NCBI GenBank assembly: GCA_021464415.1
Contig: CM038465.1
Coordinates: 21,917,839 to 21,981,838 of the forward strand
Length of the DNA: 64,000 nt
Reading direction: 5' to 3'
Source of the DNA: Lonicera japonica
Taxonomy: Eukaryota; Streptophyta; Magnoliopsida; Dipsacales; Caprifoliaceae
A program made the translations under genes and the position numbers. Positions 11,556 through 23,790 of the stretch are shown here, piece after piece. The notes beneath the pieces were generated by a model that saw nothing but the letters and a program-made list of their open reading frames with translations, made no database searches and was not told the origin of the DNA. Numbering within the stretch: position 1 is the stretch's first letter; each line of letters opens with the position of its first letter.

Positions 11556-11668
11556 TTTATTAACATTCCTAATCTAAATATAATTCCTTTTAATTAACTT
11601 TCATAATCTAAATATAATTCCTTCTAATTAACATTCATAATCTAAATATAATTCCTTTTAATTAAATT
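11556..11668 (+). repeat. 34-36-bp minisatellite, about three units
   Basis: The unit (attaacattcataatctaa plus atataattcctttt) occurs three times in tandem with few changes. No function visible. Confidence 0.8.
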
Positions 11669-11737
11669 CATCTTTACGTTTAAAAAAGTTTGAACGGTTT
11701 AGGGTTACTTCTGCGCTTGTGTTGATCGAATAGACGC

Positions 11738-11791
<54 letters not shown>

Positions 11792-12502
11792 AAAATAGAG
11801 TGAAATAATGACCAAGTATATATAGTGTGTATCATACATATATAAGAGGGGATGACCAACTTTTTCAGCTTGCATTGCAAATAGACCTTGTCCAGTAATT
11901 TACAATTTTTTTATTCATTAATCTTTTGGAACCCCCAACATTATAATTAATAATATAAGTATTAAGTCTGAAAGTTAGACATGATATAAGAAACTTGGTA
12001 TAATTTAAATTTTTAATCTTCAGTATTGTGAGTTACACTTACATAATACAAAAACCAAATTAGTTCAAGATTTTCGAAATTGTGAGCGTGGATTTCTAAG
12101 GTTGTAATACAGATTTGGTGATTTAAAGAATATGAAACTAATCTAGGGTTTGTGATAGGATGAAGAAGAAGAAGAAGAAGAAGAGACATTGGGAGAATCG
12201 TTAAAACCGTAAGGAGAAAGGGCCGGGGTTAAATTTTGTTTTTGTTATTTTACTGCAAAGTTAATTAAAATTTACCCATCTAAATTTTTAAAGTGGTTAT
12301 ATTTATTAATTTAGTAGATATTTTCATATTAAATTATTATTTAAAATAATATTTATAAAATTAAATTCATAATATTTTTTTGTCAGTTAATCCACGCTCG
12401 CAAATTAATTTAATATATAATACGGATTAACTTAACAATGTGAATTAATTGTAAAATTTAATGAATACAAATAAAATCACTCTTAAATTAAGACGGAAAT
12501 AA
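11669..12502. other. AT-rich sequence with microsatellites
   Basis: Contains a compound (TC)n(AC)n microsatellite at 11741-11790 and a (GAA)n run at 12161-12184. No gene seen. Confidence 0.6.
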
Positions 12503-12650
12503 TATAATATAAGTGGACCAAATGACACGAGGATGACAAGCACAATGACACCAAGAACTTTGGCCAAAATAAGTAAAAGATGACACATGAAACCATGGCC
12601 AAAAGAGGAAAGGCCACTTTAGTCACGTCACGTCTATAATGAATGGAGAT
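12503..12650 (+). repeat. ACGT-rich segment, copy 1
   Basis: It matches 13027-13172: 'caaatgacacg-ggatgac', 'gcacaatgacaccaag' and 'agtcacgtcacgtc' occur in the same order. ACGT-core motifs (bZIP/ABRE-like) are dense, which could be regulatory. The duplicated arrangement lies upstream of the orphan promoter at 13674. Confidence 0.6.
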
Positions 12651-12891
12651 TTGGTGAGAGAGAGAGAGGTGTCGCGGACGCGCTAGAGAGAGGGGAAATG
12701 CTTTGAAGGAATAAAGTGGTAGTTGGGCATGCAGATAGAGAAAGGAGTTGGAGCTTGCTTTTTGAAATGAGTTAAAGAGAAAATAGTAGTGGGCCCGGCA
12801 AAAAATTTGTAGGATTTCTAAAATCTATCGAAGGAGTTACTTTACGTATTACTTCTCGTAAAATAGATATTAAATTTTTTTATAGCATTTT

Positions 12892-12980
12892 ATTGATCTG
12901 TGTATGTAATTTATTTAAGAGTGTAAAATTAACATACATTATAATATATATATATATATATATATATTTTAATTATTAGA
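12892..12980 (-). mobile_element. Helitron 5'-end fragment
   Basis: It matches the last ~90 bp of the Helitron family and ends 'aattattaga', with an internal (TA)n expansion at about 12943-12966. Only this end survives. Confidence 0.45.
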
Positions 12981-13026
12981 TTTTCATGTTTTGAAAAAAG
13001 ATATTTTTTGACTAAAATACTATTTT

Positions 13027-13172
13027 ATGATATAGGTGGATCAAATGACACGGGGATGACGTGCACAATGACACCAAGTCTTTTGGCCAAAAGAGGTAAA
13101 AGATGACACGTGAACCTATGGCCAAAAGAGGTAAGATCACTTTAGTCACGTCACGTCACGTCCATAATGGCC
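13027..13172 (+). repeat. ACGT-rich segment, copy 2
   Basis: Paralogue of 12503-12650. Here the ACGT core is tandemly repeated (cacgtcacgtcacgtc at about 13145) and a CACGTG-like core (gacacgtga) lies near 13103. Both copies lie within ~1.2 kb upstream of the TATA-like box at 13674. Confidence 0.6.
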
Positions 13173-13673
13173 TTTTTCTTAAAAAGAAAAAAGAAAAAAA
13201 GGTGCAAGTCATTATAATGGGCCAAATACGTATTTTAGGAAAGAGACGGAGGGAAAAGGAGTTCATGATAGGTAGGACCTTTGGCTAAAGAGAAAAATTT
13301 TCTTTTAAGAAAAATCACGGTCAATGATGACCTTTTTTGTTTTTTTTTAACGCAAATTTATAATGGGGTTTCTGCCTTTAGCCGGAGGATTTGGGGTTGG
13401 TTTCATTATTTATAATTACAAAAAATATATATTTAGATTAAAATTTTTAGATTATTATTTTTAAAAAAAAGTGAATTAGTCTAGTTAAAAGGGTACTCTC
13501 TTAAATCTAAAAACCCATTTTCATAAGTATTTTTCATCTACCTTTCATAGATCTGAAAGCAACTGCGACTTCTCAATATAATGATGAATGATGATGATGA
13601 TTCCTCTGTCACTAGAATATTTTTTTTTAATTTCTTCTTCATTTCATTTGCATTTGAAATTCCTATCCCTTAA

Positions 13674-14640
13674 TATAAAATCCTCCATCTACCTCATTTC
13701 CTCTCTCATATACACCGAGATTGTAGAGAGAGGGAGAATCTAGAGAGAGAAAGAGGAGGAGCAAGCCATTTTCTCCGGATTTTGGCTTCTTTGTTCTTAG
13801 ATCTACCATAATAATAATATTACCATCCCTTCGTCTCTTTTCATCAAAGGTAATTAATTTATAAATTTTGATCTGTACGTATAAACTGATCTCTTTTATA
13901 TCGTTTATCTCTTGCTTAGAGCTACGATTCTAGTGAGAGATCTGAAAGAACCTGATAATTTTTTAGTGTTCGTGATGATGCTTTAGTGCGTTTAGAAAGA
14001 TCTGATCTTTGTTATTCTGTGATGAATTGTTGAGTTAGATTTAAATGATCTTAGATTAGTCCTTTTTGTTCTTATTTTTTCTTTTTCTATAACCATGGGT
14101 ATCGATACCCTATTCTTACTAATTTTCACGAGACTCTAGTTGTTTGATGGAGAGATGTTCTCAGACTTTCAGTGGCTCAAAAAAAATTCACGTAGTAAGA
14201 AATTTAACTTGAGACCGTGTGCCTACTAACGTAATCTTAAGTTCAACTTTATGGCAAGGATAGGGTTAGATTAGCTTTTGAACTCTGATCTACTATTTAT
14301 GTGGTGTTGATGATGCGATTTGGTACTGTATAGACGATCTAGTATGAGTTTTTGCATGTCATTCTACTTGATCGGTTGATTCGATTGCTTGATCTGGTTT
14401 CATTTCCATAGATCCGGATGCTTTTAGTCATAGGACAAGATACATTTCATCATAGTCTTTTCAGTACTATTTCAGATCGACTATTAGATCTCTGAAGTTT
14501 ACACCGTTTATTAACTCATAATTATAATTGAACTCATCTCGGCTATTGCTCTATTACAAAGTTAGATACATTTTATTTATTTATTTTCTTTTTAATTCAA
14601 AATAAAAAAACAGGGCCGAACACGCAGTGGCAAGCATCAC
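13674..14640 (+). pseudogene. Orphan promoter, non-coding first exon and first-intron start
   Basis: A TATAAAA box (13674-13680) is followed by a CT/GA-rich leader (ctctctcatatacaccgag, tagagagaggga) and, at 13849/13850, a good donor site (atcaaag|gtaattaa). Downstream sequence is T-rich and full of 'gatctg' phrases, as in leader introns of highly expressed plant genes such as polyubiquitin or actin (family knowledge; this gene is not identified). No acceptor with a coding exon follows: 72 bp after 14640 the CACTA element begins, and no continuation is seen beyond it at 19745. Either the gene was truncated or the promoter region was duplicated without its body. Strand and start are inferred from the TATA box and donor. 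Confidence 0.45.
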
Positions 14641-14729
14641 GTGCCAGAAGTGTGTCTATACTTTGAGATAAAGAAAAATGTAACAATTAGGATAAATTTG
14701 AAGAACCCGCGCACTACAAGAAACAAGAC

Positions 14730-15290
14730 CTTTCCCGGCGCGTTAGTTGAATAGCGTCGGCAAAGATAGTCTATAGTGACGCGTTTAACTGAAATGCGTC
14801 AGCATAGACATATTGGACTAGAGGCATTTGCAATAGTTTTACCGGCGCAATTGAAGCGCCGGAATAAGTCACACAGTAACTTTTTCCGACGCCATTGTCC
14901 AAACGCGCCAGAATAGAGTTTGCAAAAAAATTGGCGCTTGGGTTTGCCTGCCCTTTAGTTTTGCGGGAATAATAATTTTAGTAATTTTTTTCCTTTTTTT
15001 TAGAAAATACATTTGCTGACGCGTTTATTGCGCCAGTATAAACAGATGAAAAATTGATGTCTTGACTAGCGCCAAATTCTCCCGCCTTTAAATCTGCCTA
15101 AAAATTAAAAACTTTTGCTGGCGCGTTTGATGCGTCAGCGTTGGTATTACTTAAAATATATATTTACTTTATTCATTTATTTATTTAGAAATAATAAAAC
15201 GTTGTCGTTTAGAAGGAATTCGGATTTGAAGTAATCTATGCCGACGCGATTAACGCACCAGCAAAAATTAAAGTGTAAGAAAAAAATCTA
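14730..15290 (+). repeat. Left subterminal repeat array of the CACTA element
   Basis: Short, variably oriented repeats on the theme 'tttcccggcgcgtt', 'gacgcgttt', 'gcgccgg' and 'gcgtcagc' are spaced tens of bases apart. In this superfamily such repeats bind the TNPA-type protein. They are CpG-rich, which is unusual for this locus. Confidence 0.8.
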
Positions 15291-15915
15291 GATTTTCAAC
15301 TCTCAGTATCCTGTCGATCAAAGGAAAAAAAAACTCTCAGTATCATTCTCAGCCTGGAGTCTCTATATATCTCTCTCTCTCTCCCTCTCAATCTCCATGG
15401 CCGTTCCCATCTTCTCAATATCCATGGCCCCCAGATCTAATCGGGTCTTAAACCTTAAAACCCCCCCTCGACCTCATCTAATTTTTCTCGGTGCCCTTAA
15501 ACATACCGATCGGAGGGAGTTATTGGAAAAGCCCAACCAGACTCGGCCTACTTCATCAAGCTCCTCATTGGCAGCAACGGCAAGTCCTTTCTCTCTCTAA
15601 ACTTTCAGAATTTTCTACTTCAACTATATAGTCTTGCTTGGTGTTTTGATGGGATAAGTTTTGTCAATTTCTTTAGGTACTATTTTATTAATACCTAGTT
15701 GGGGTGAGTTAATCAAACTCTATTTTTGGTGGATAAATGAGTTAATCAATTTCTTTAAGTTTTGATCTAAAGATAAATGAAGTATTAATGTGGTTAGAAT
15801 TGCAAAATATTTACTTATTTCACTGAGTATATCCAGTAATTGCAAATTACTATGTTTGTATATCCAGTTATACACTTATACTTTGTTTGTTAAATTCGGT
15901 TTTCTTTTTTTATAG

Positions 15916-16525
15916 AAATTCTCAGCAATATTACTTTTGCGACTAGCATTTCAGAGCTTTGGAGTGGTTTACGGATATTTGGGTACTTCTCCCCTGTATG
16001 TGTTCTACAATACTCCTTCACGCTGATCCCGCTCTTAAAGTACGTTTCATAGTTTGTCAGGCAAATGAAAGTAGTCAAGGTAACACAATATCATTGGTTT
16101 CTTTGTTAATATTCTGTTCAAGGACTAGAGCGAAATTTATGAGGAATTGATAATAGTTGGCTACACAAATGACCAATCCTCAGACTTAAACCTGCCCTTG
16201 ATGGGGTTTAAAACTGCCACTAACAGGGTTCGATTTTCGTCGCTCTCAAGTCCTCGGACTGCTTTCGCTTTGGATATGCCACAGCTCCTGTGGAAAATTC
16301 TAGTTGTAATTACGCGGTGAAACTCGTTGAGTTACGAACCCGTAACCTCCTCATGTGCACTTATCACTGATTATATACACAATCCAGTGCTAAAATATAT
16401 AGATTATCAATTAACAATCTCATTGATGTCACTGGACTTAATCTTTTTCTTGTGCAGGTGGAACCTTTGCGCTTAATTCACTATTGTGTCAACACGAAAA
16501 AATAAACACGATTCCTAAATATAAA
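15916..16525 (+). pseudogene. Captured HAK/KUP potassium transporter fragment
   Basis: After an acceptor (tttttatag|) the first exon piece reads ...[20 protein letters not shown]..., the signature near the N-terminus of plant HAK/KUP K+ transporters (usual form [15 protein letters not shown]). It then jumps to LIPLLKYV in another frame, skipping about 25-30 family residues. A one-base loss follows, and FIV-QAN leads to a donor (caag|gtaaca at 16079/16080). After an intron, the acceptor gtgcag (16452-16457) opens an exon reading GGTFALNSLLCQH, again conserved in the family (GGTFALYSLLCRH). Splice sites join in phase. HAK/KUP proteins are about 750-800 residues, so this is under a tenth. The internal deletion, the frameshift and D-to-Y in GVVYG(D)LG show it cannot transport. 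Its place between the CACTA ends indicates transduplication. Confidence 0.85.
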
Positions 16526-19234
16526 GGAATGATATAGTAATTTTTACATCTAATTTAGGACATCGAAAAATGAATGCTGGACTCTTAATTTGGGAATTAA
16601 GACGGATATAGTAATTTTTACGTTTAATTTTGTTTCAAGGGACAAGTTCAAGTTTGATATTGTTTAGAGGAATGGCGAGCTCTTAATTTGGGGCAGATTG
16701 GAATTTTCTTCTAAATGAGAATCGTGTAATCGATTGGCTATTGATGTTGGTCTATATATTTTTCTTTTTTCCCTAACTAAGATTCCGTACTTAACTTCTA
16801 CATTTTGTAAGAATGCACTAATTTTATCACAATCTATAGTTTATAAAAAAATGTTTTATACGTGAGACTGATGGAGTTTATAAAAAAATATTTTACATTT
16901 TAGTAGTTCACCAAGCTTGATTATGTTTTGAAAATAAGAGTTACTTTTGGGCATCCAAAACAGAATGCTGGACTCTTAATTTAGAATGGAAATAAATTTG
17001 TTCTTCATTTCATGGTGGACTCTTAATTTTGATGTACCTGTTGCATTTGATAGAACCAACGGTGGATTCACGGGGGTCGGGTGGCGGATTCAAAGGGGTC
17101 CGAGCGTGCTAGATTTTGGTAATATAAATATAAAGGAATGATAGTATAAAGTTATATTATAATTCTTGCATCGTAACTTTTTCCCCTTTATAGCTTTATT
17201 CTTTTATACTGAGCATACATTGTGATTGGTGTAAACAGAAAGTCAAGTAGCTGCTTCAGAGAATTTGAAGGTACTCACTTTCTCACTATCTGTACACGTT
17301 TTACTTTATTGATGGAATGCTACTGCTTCTCATAAAAATGTTTTATACATTGTGATTGTTTTCCTTATTCTTATTAATCTCAGTCTACGGGTCTTTAATT
17401 TCTTGATTGGTTCATTGTCTATGGATTTTTGCAGTTCTTCTTGAGAGGTTTTATGCATATTCTTGTTTAATTTTGGGACAAATAGCTTAGCTACTGATTT
17501 ATAATGGTGGGATGCGTGCATAAAAAAAAAGGAATGCTGAAAACTTTGGCGTGTGGCCTCGGACGCCAAGATCGATGTTTGGCGTATGTTTTACAAACTG
17601 TTATTTGAACCTACAAGTATGTAGGATAAATATATCTTACTTATCATAAATCAAAGTTTATCCTTGTTGATGCTCTAATACTAGAAACAAAGTTCCAACA
17701 CCACATTCTCAAATATATGAAAATTAGAACCAAACCTATCGTAATCATTGGTTATCTCTTGGATCTCTTTTTCTTTTTCACTTATGCCATTTCTATATAT
17801 GCTTACTTGTTTGCACTTTGCCTTATGAACATTTTTCTTTTTGCAAAAGTGGAAGTGTATCCAAAGGTGAAGCCGTGAAGGCCGGGGGGGAACAAGAGCA
17901 TGATGGCGGATAAGCTTATGAAATGCTTACCTGCAGCTGATTGACTCTTCTGAGAGTCTGGACAGAGGGCTGTCTATTGAAGGAGACACTTGTTCTGGCT
18001 AGTAAAGGGGTATGTCTGAGTGACAAGTTTGACAAGATGAATGACCAAGACAGGTAAGCAAATGAGTTTATGGTGAATTCTGGATTGAGTCATCGAGGAG
18101 GTTCTCCTTGCATATTTTTCCTTGATAGTTGTACAAAATAAATCACATTGGTGAATATAGTTGTACAAAGAAAAAATCCGTAGTTAATATTTTCTTGTAA
18201 GGACATTCTCACATGCAGCCTTGTAAAATAAAAATAGTAGAATTGCTCCCATACGGCCTTGTAAATATTTTAGTTTCTACAAAACTAGATAATTTTTTAA
18301 GTAATCTTTTAGTAAATTCAGTATATAGTTCTTAATATAACGAATCTTTATTTAAAATTTTATGGTGGATTGTTTGATTTGAGTAGGGGAGAAGCTTCTC
18401 AAGTTGGAGAAAGCAAGTGAAATATCATCCAATTCATGATTGGCCACAGGTGACCAAATTCATGCACCTCTTATTTCGTATTTTCTATCTTAACCAAATT
18501 CTTGAGCCAACAAACTTCTTTTTGTATGTTGGATTTATTGTGGTCTTTTAGTGCTCATTTGGTTTGAATTATTTAAAGATGACCGCACTTGCTAAACTTC
18601 TTGAATTTTACTTGTAGGTTATTATTTTTCCGACTTTTTTATAAAACGAAGAGGAGCCCTAAGGTCATGTAACAAGCAAAATGAACTAGTTCAAGAAGAC
18701 ATTCTAAGCTTCCTTTGTTGTAGCAAGGTTTTGGGTACTCAAGTGTGTATGCGTTAAGGTTTCTTTTTAAGGATTACTTTTTTTGGATTATTGAGTTGTT
18801 TAATTTGAACGTTAGAATGGTATTAAAATTTCATGTTTTGAACATTAGAATAGTACTAAAATTCCCCGTTTGTAAGGATTATTTGTTTGGGTATTGATTT
18901 GGAGGTTTGGTTGGTAAAATTCTAGTTAAAAAATGTATTGTTTTATTAATTGGTTTGATTGATGATATAGTAGCTGTATTATGAGCATGATTTTAAAATT
19001 ATATTTTTGATGGCTTTTAACAAGACATATGTTACTCTAGATTATTTAATTAATATATTTAATTTCATAATTTATTATAAAAAAGCATTTATTTTAAAAA
19101 TAGTTGACCTATGCTGGCTCATTTTATGCGCATTTATATTTATATTTAAGTTTTATATTAAAAGAAATAAAAAATCTTTCACCTATGCTAGAGCATTTTC
19201 ACACCACTAAAAAGAATTTTTTATGGGGCGTTTT
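16526..19234. other. Interior of the CACTA element, unidentified
   Basis: A possible 33-bp micro-exon lies at about 17240-17272 (cag|aaagtcaag...ttgaag|gtac). A GC-richer stretch at 17850-18060 has an exon-like look but no recognised protein. The rest is AT-rich. It may be introns and exons of captured host genes, but I cannot name one. Confidence 0.35.
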
Positions 19235-19735
19235 TAATAAGGCGTCTGCAAAAGTCATATTTTCGATCGCGATTTTGACTTTTGCCTGCGCATGGACGCG
19301 CCAGCAAAAGTGATCTTTACCGGCGCGTTTGAATTGCGTCATGGAAAGTGATCTTTAACGGCGCGTCTAATGCGCCAGCAAAACTGATCTTTCCCGGCAC
19401 ATCTGAAACGCGTCACTAAAAGTTATCTTTCCCGGCGCGTCCAACGCGCCATTAAAGGTCCAAATGCGTCGGTAAAAATACACTTTCAAGACACGATGTC
19501 ATACACTTTTAATGGCGTGCTGTTTTTTTCCGGCGCATTTTTGCGCCACTAAAGATGACTTTTGTTGACGCATTTAAGTTTGCGTCGGTAAACGTCAACA
19601 TGTTACTTTTACCGGCGGACTTTTGCTGGCGCTCTTTGCCGGCGCGAAAACGCGTCACTAAAGGTATATTGACTTTTGCCGACGCGTTTTGTTTACTTTT
19701 GCCGGCGCGTTGATGCGTCACAAAAAGACTTCATT
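19235..19735 (+). repeat. Right subterminal repeat array of the CACTA element
   Basis: About a dozen units such as 'tttaccggcgcgttt', 'gcgccagcaaaa', 'cgcgtcactaaa' and 'ttgccggcgcg' in both orientations mirror the left array. Unit spacing is about 35-45 bp. Confidence 0.8.
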
Positions 19736-19744
19736 TTTGTAGCG

Positions 19745-20296
19745 GCCCGTATATTCTTTCAATATATGACAAATTTCAAGTGAAGTTTTAAATTAAGGAT
19801 CCTAAATCACAGGTAGAGCATTTGAAGTAGACATGTATATTTTAATTTTGTAGTTAATCAACTTTTCGATTGATTTTTTATTATATTTTTTATAAAATTT
19901 AGTGAAAATAATCTACTAATCATAAAAATCTACACCAAATTTCGTCAAAAAACTCATCTGTTTGAACCGTTCAAAGTATCTAGTCCGTGACTTAATTAAG
20001 CCAATCCGCAATTAAATTATACATTATCCATCTATATATATATATATTTAATGTAAATAAATATAAAGGGTTTGTGGTGGTGGACCCAATAATTCACCAT
20101 GCATCCGGCTAAAACCATCAGCTTTCTTCACGCTTTTCAGCTCAGACAAAGTGTATATATATAGTGGTATTGTATTTCTTTAATTCCTACTCAATATATG
20201 GATTTATATACTAATGCCATAAAAATTTAATATTTTTACTAACATGAGCCTAGGTAGATAGATGCCTTTACTAATTAATTCATGAGTGTGTATGGC
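19745..20296. other. AT-rich intergenic sequence
   Basis: No gene or element recognised. Short (TA)n runs at ~20033-20047 and ~20152-20163. Confidence 0.5.
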
Positions 20297-21541
20297 CAGG
20301 AGCGGATTTATGAGTTAATTAAAGGGGGCCATGGTCCTCCCAATATTTTTTTTAATATATATATATAACAATTGAGTCTATCAACTATCAATGGTCCTCC
20401 CAAATTGAAAAAAAAAATAGTAGAGACTAGAGGAGAGAGGGGCAGAGACGCAAGTTGAGAGAATGAGAGTTGCAGAGAGTGAGAGAGTTTGAAAGCTTGA
20501 GAGTTGAGAGAACAAAGGCAACAAAATAAATCAAACGCCGCCGACAATCAAAACAACCGTCACTCCATCTCTGTAAGTTCATTATTCATACTTGATACTC
20601 CATAGTCTATGATTTAATTTAATTTTTTTTGAGGGTTTAATCAAATCAATTGTGTGAGGTGAAAGCCTGAAAAAAAAAAGATGAGACATAAGAACACTGC
20701 AAATCTATGTGTATATATATATTGATGAGAGAATGGATCTATGTGTGTATATATATTGATGAGAGAATGGAGAATGGATCCAAGGTGAAGGAGGCTTAGG
20801 AGGGGAGCACGAGAACTTTTTTTCGGTTTTTTGGATTTTACTTTTGTGGTTTGCTTTTGTTTTTTTATTCTCACACTTTTGTTTTTATATATCTTAAATA
20901 AAAATTTATTTTCTTTGTACTCCCTCCGTCCCAATTTAATTGCCCAACTTTGAGAAACTAAAATTTAAGGAGACATAATAATTACTCTTAAGAGAAAATG
21001 GTTATTTCCAAAAATGACCTTTACTTTTCCTCTAATAAAAAAGGTGGCGGGACCCACAATAAAAAAGTGGTGATAACTTAAAGGGTAATATTGAAAATAA
21101 TAAAAAGTATTCTAATTAATGACTTGCCAAATATAGAAAGTGGACAATTATTTTGGGACATCCAAAAATGGAATAATGGACAATTAAATTGGGACGGAGG
21201 GAGTATAAGAAAATTAAAATACTAAAATTTGATAATTAAAAATAATTAATTATATTCTATATATATCATTGATTTAAGATTCTTTGACTATCTTTATTGA
21301 AAGGGAAATTGCTAGAAACATTAGTACTGAGTCAATCATTGATGGATTCCTTGACTTGAAAGAACGTCGAACACAATTTTAATAATATTAAACTTTAAAA
21401 TGTATGTATTTTGCATTTCAACTTTATATGTTTTCTATTTTATAATGCAATTTTGCATTTTTTATATCATGCATGTTACGTTGTTGAAAATTATATGCCC
21501 TCCTCCCTCCTCCTCCAATAGAATTTTTTGGATCCGCTCTG
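20297..21541 (+). mobile_element. Non-autonomous hAT element
   Basis: Ends read CAGGAGCGGATTTATG on the left and, inward from the right, CAGAGCGGATCCAAAA. An exact 8-bp target duplication, tgtatggc, flanks it (20289-20296 and 21542-21549). The CAGGxGCGGAT terminus and 8-bp duplication are diagnostic of the hAT superfamily. A GA-rich leader-like stretch (20420-20580) ending in a donor-like 'ctctgtaagt' may be the remnant of the parent transposase transcript start. No transposase domain remains. A Stowaway MITE sits inside at 20920-21203. Confidence 0.85.
20920..21203 (+). mobile_element. Complete Stowaway MITE (Tc1/mariner type)
   Basis: Perfect terminal inverted repeats CTCCCTCCGTCCCAATTTAA (left) and the complement of aattgggacggagggag (right) are flanked by TA on both sides (20918-20919, 21204-21205). 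Length is 284 bp with no coding capacity. It is nested in the hAT element, so it is younger. Confidence 0.95.
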
Positions 21542-21549
21542 TGTATGGC

Positions 21550-22166
21550 TCTTTCAAAAGTTTCAATTTAGATGCTGCTTCTTTTTTGTATGTATTAATG
21601 TAAATGGAGAGGGGTATATGGTTATAAAAATGAACAGCACTTCCCATGCATCCATGAGGTTCAAAGTGTGAGAGCAAAGCAATAAACTTTAATTATTATC
21701 ACACACAATCCTATCATTCATGCATGGTGTAGAATGAAAAGATTCCCTTGTTTAAAAAAGTAAACAAATTAAATGTACATAAGTGGAAAATTTGGAAGCT
21801 AGTGGCTGAGTAATCTTTTGCCCTCTGCATGTTCAGACTCGGTTAAAGGTGTCATATATAAATTACATTTCCTTTAGTATATATGTTGCCACTAGCTCTT
21901 TGATTCTTTTCACTTTAGAACTTTTTTACTGTTGTTGAGAATGAAATTTGTTAGCCAATCCAGGGCCATAAAATTAAGTGAAACAATATTGACAAAAAAA
22001 TAGTACAAAAGGAGATAAGAAATAAAAACACAAACAAAAATGTCTTCACTATCCTCAGCTCCCAAATTAGTGCAAGAATATATAAAACTATTTTAAGGAA
22101 CAAAGCATATTGGCAAATTAATCACAAATCAATATTATCCTAGAGGAACACCGCAAAAAAATATAG
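21550..22166. other. AT-rich intergenic sequence
   Basis: No gene or element recognised between the two hAT elements. Confidence 0.5.
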
Positions 22167-22174
22167 GGCATAAC

Positions 22175-23246
22175 CAGCGGCGGAGTCAGGAAAAAATTTC
22201 AGGTGGGGCCAAATTTTTTTTTAAGCCAAATCAAATTCAATAATTATATTTCTAGGCTAAATTTTTACTAAAATACTTCTCCATTCTATTTTGATATTTT
22301 GGAAAATTTAAAAACGATATACTAAAATTGATTATATATTTTGAAATATTTTTATCAACTCAATATTCAACCTACTATAACCAACAAACACATATATTAA
22401 TCTAAATATTAATTTATCAACTCAATATTCAACATATTATAACCAACAAACACATATATTAATCTAAATATTAATTTATTAAATAACAATCTAATAAGCA
22501 AAATTAACCTCAATAAGCAAAATTTAATATCAATATTTAATCAAATTTATTTATATCAAGCAAATCAACATTTAACAATTTAATCAAGCATTTAATCAAC
22601 ATCAATAATCAAATTTAACAATCAATAAGAAGCAAATCAATATTAACAAATAATAACCAACAAACAAATATATTAACAATTTAAGAAGAAAATCAACATT
22701 AAAACACCTAATCCTTAATATTCAAAATTTTAAAACAAAATGTATAAGATTATAAAAAAGAAATTTAACCTAAAATACCGGAATAAATGAAAAATGAAGA
22801 CGGAGATAAGAGCTACTGAGTACTACCTGCTGCTTGAGAAAAAAAAATTGAATGGAAGAAACTCACAATGGAGATTGAATGAAAAAGGAGAGAAAGGGAA
22901 GAAGAAGGAAAGAAAACGGCTGCCCTGCTACTGCTGCTGACTGCTAGCTGTTTTAAATCTTATAACATAACCTAATATATATTATAAACTTAAACCTCCA
23001 ACTTATAATGCTTATTACGCATAACCCTCCTTTGCCCAGACTTTACCCTCTCACCCAATATTACAACACATGCCCTTCATCTTATAAACTTAATTCCACA
23101 AAGCACCCTCACCTGTAATTACACATTGGCCCCTCATCTTTTCTTTCTTGCACAAAACCCCCCATACTCTCTAAAAATTTTCCAAAAGTCCAGGTAGGGC
23201 TATGGCCCCACTTGGCCCCACCTGGCCCTGTGTGCCTCCGCCCCTG
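22175..23246 (-). mobile_element. Second non-autonomous hAT element
   Basis: The left end CAGCGGCGGAGTCAGG and the right end read inward CAGGGGCGGAGGCACA form imperfect terminal repeats. The exact 8-bp duplication ggcataac is present at 22167-22174 and 23247-23254. The A-rich interior has a directly repeated ~65-bp phrase at about 22355-22480 (caactcaatattcaac, ccaacaaacacatatatt). On the minus strand, 22790-22960 looks like a transcript leader. No transposase domain was recognised. It is a different subfamily from the element at 20297 by terminal sequence. Confidence 0.9.
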
Positions 23247-23254
23247 GGCATAAC

Positions 23255-23640
23255 TATCGAGACTATAAGAATAAAGTGCTACTACATTCATTGCCGATTA
23301 ATTTTGAATTGGATGTTAGAAAACTCCAATATGATAACAGAGGAAGGCTATTCATCATGTCGAAACCCAATGGTCACACATGAGTGTTAGGCTCATACAC
23401 GTGAGGGGAGGTGCTACTCCAACATATATAATTAAGAACAAGGTAATAAACATAAATTACAACTTGGGCAGCCATTTTCGAGGAGAACCTAAGCGGTTAT
23501 AAAATTTATGTGAAAAATTAACCAACGCGTGTTTTTCTAAATAACGGGCATGTATGATTAGATGTGCTTGATTAGATTTTAAAGCTTGATGCTATTTGTG
23601 TCGACTTGTTATTGGCCTATGAAGCTCATTATTTAGTTTT
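23255..23640. other. AT-rich intergenic sequence
   Basis: No gene or element recognised. It lies upstream of the tandem-repeat exon. Confidence 0.45.
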
Positions 23641-23643
23641 AAT

Positions 23644-23790
23644 TACTTTTTGCAAATGATCATTTATTTCCTTCAAGAAATTTTTGTTCCACAATGGATC
23701 ATTTATTTTTCACAAGAAATTTCAACTCCACAATGGATCATTTATTTCTCACAAGAAAGTTCAAGTCCACAATGGATCATTTATTTTCGA
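23644..23790 (+). repeat. In-frame 39-bp tandem repeat over a start codon
   Basis: The phrase 'cacaatggatcatttatttt' with 'cacaagaaa' recurs with a period of 39 bp, at about 23690, 23729 and 23768, with a more diverged unit upstream. Because 39 is a multiple of three, each unit restates the same start, MDHLF, in one frame. Confidence 0.85.

Larger units (their letters stand above)
14712..19744 (+). mobile_element. CACTA (En/Spm) element carrying a captured gene fragment
   Basis: The left end is CACTACAAGAAAC at 14712. The right end, read inward from 19744, is CGCTACAAAAATG, a one-base-degraded terminus. Flanking triplets are gcg (14709-14711) and gcc (19745-19747), an imperfect 3-bp target duplication. 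Subterminal arrays of GC-rich short repeats (ccggcgcg, gacgcgtt and complements) fill 14730-15290 and 19235-19735, standing out against the AT-rich host. No transposase is recognised inside the 5.0 kb. Instead, the interior holds a HAK/KUP transporter fragment (15916-16525) and unidentified exon-like pieces. It is therefore a non-autonomous, gene-capturing CACTA derivative. Confidence 0.85.

Noticed and set aside
15397..15600. A 67-codon frame starting MAVPIFSISMAP inside the CACTA element
   Set aside because: It could be a captured first exon, and a donor-like gtaag is not evident at its end. I recognise no protein, and its tail is compositionally simple (Ser/Ala), so it is not listed as a gene.
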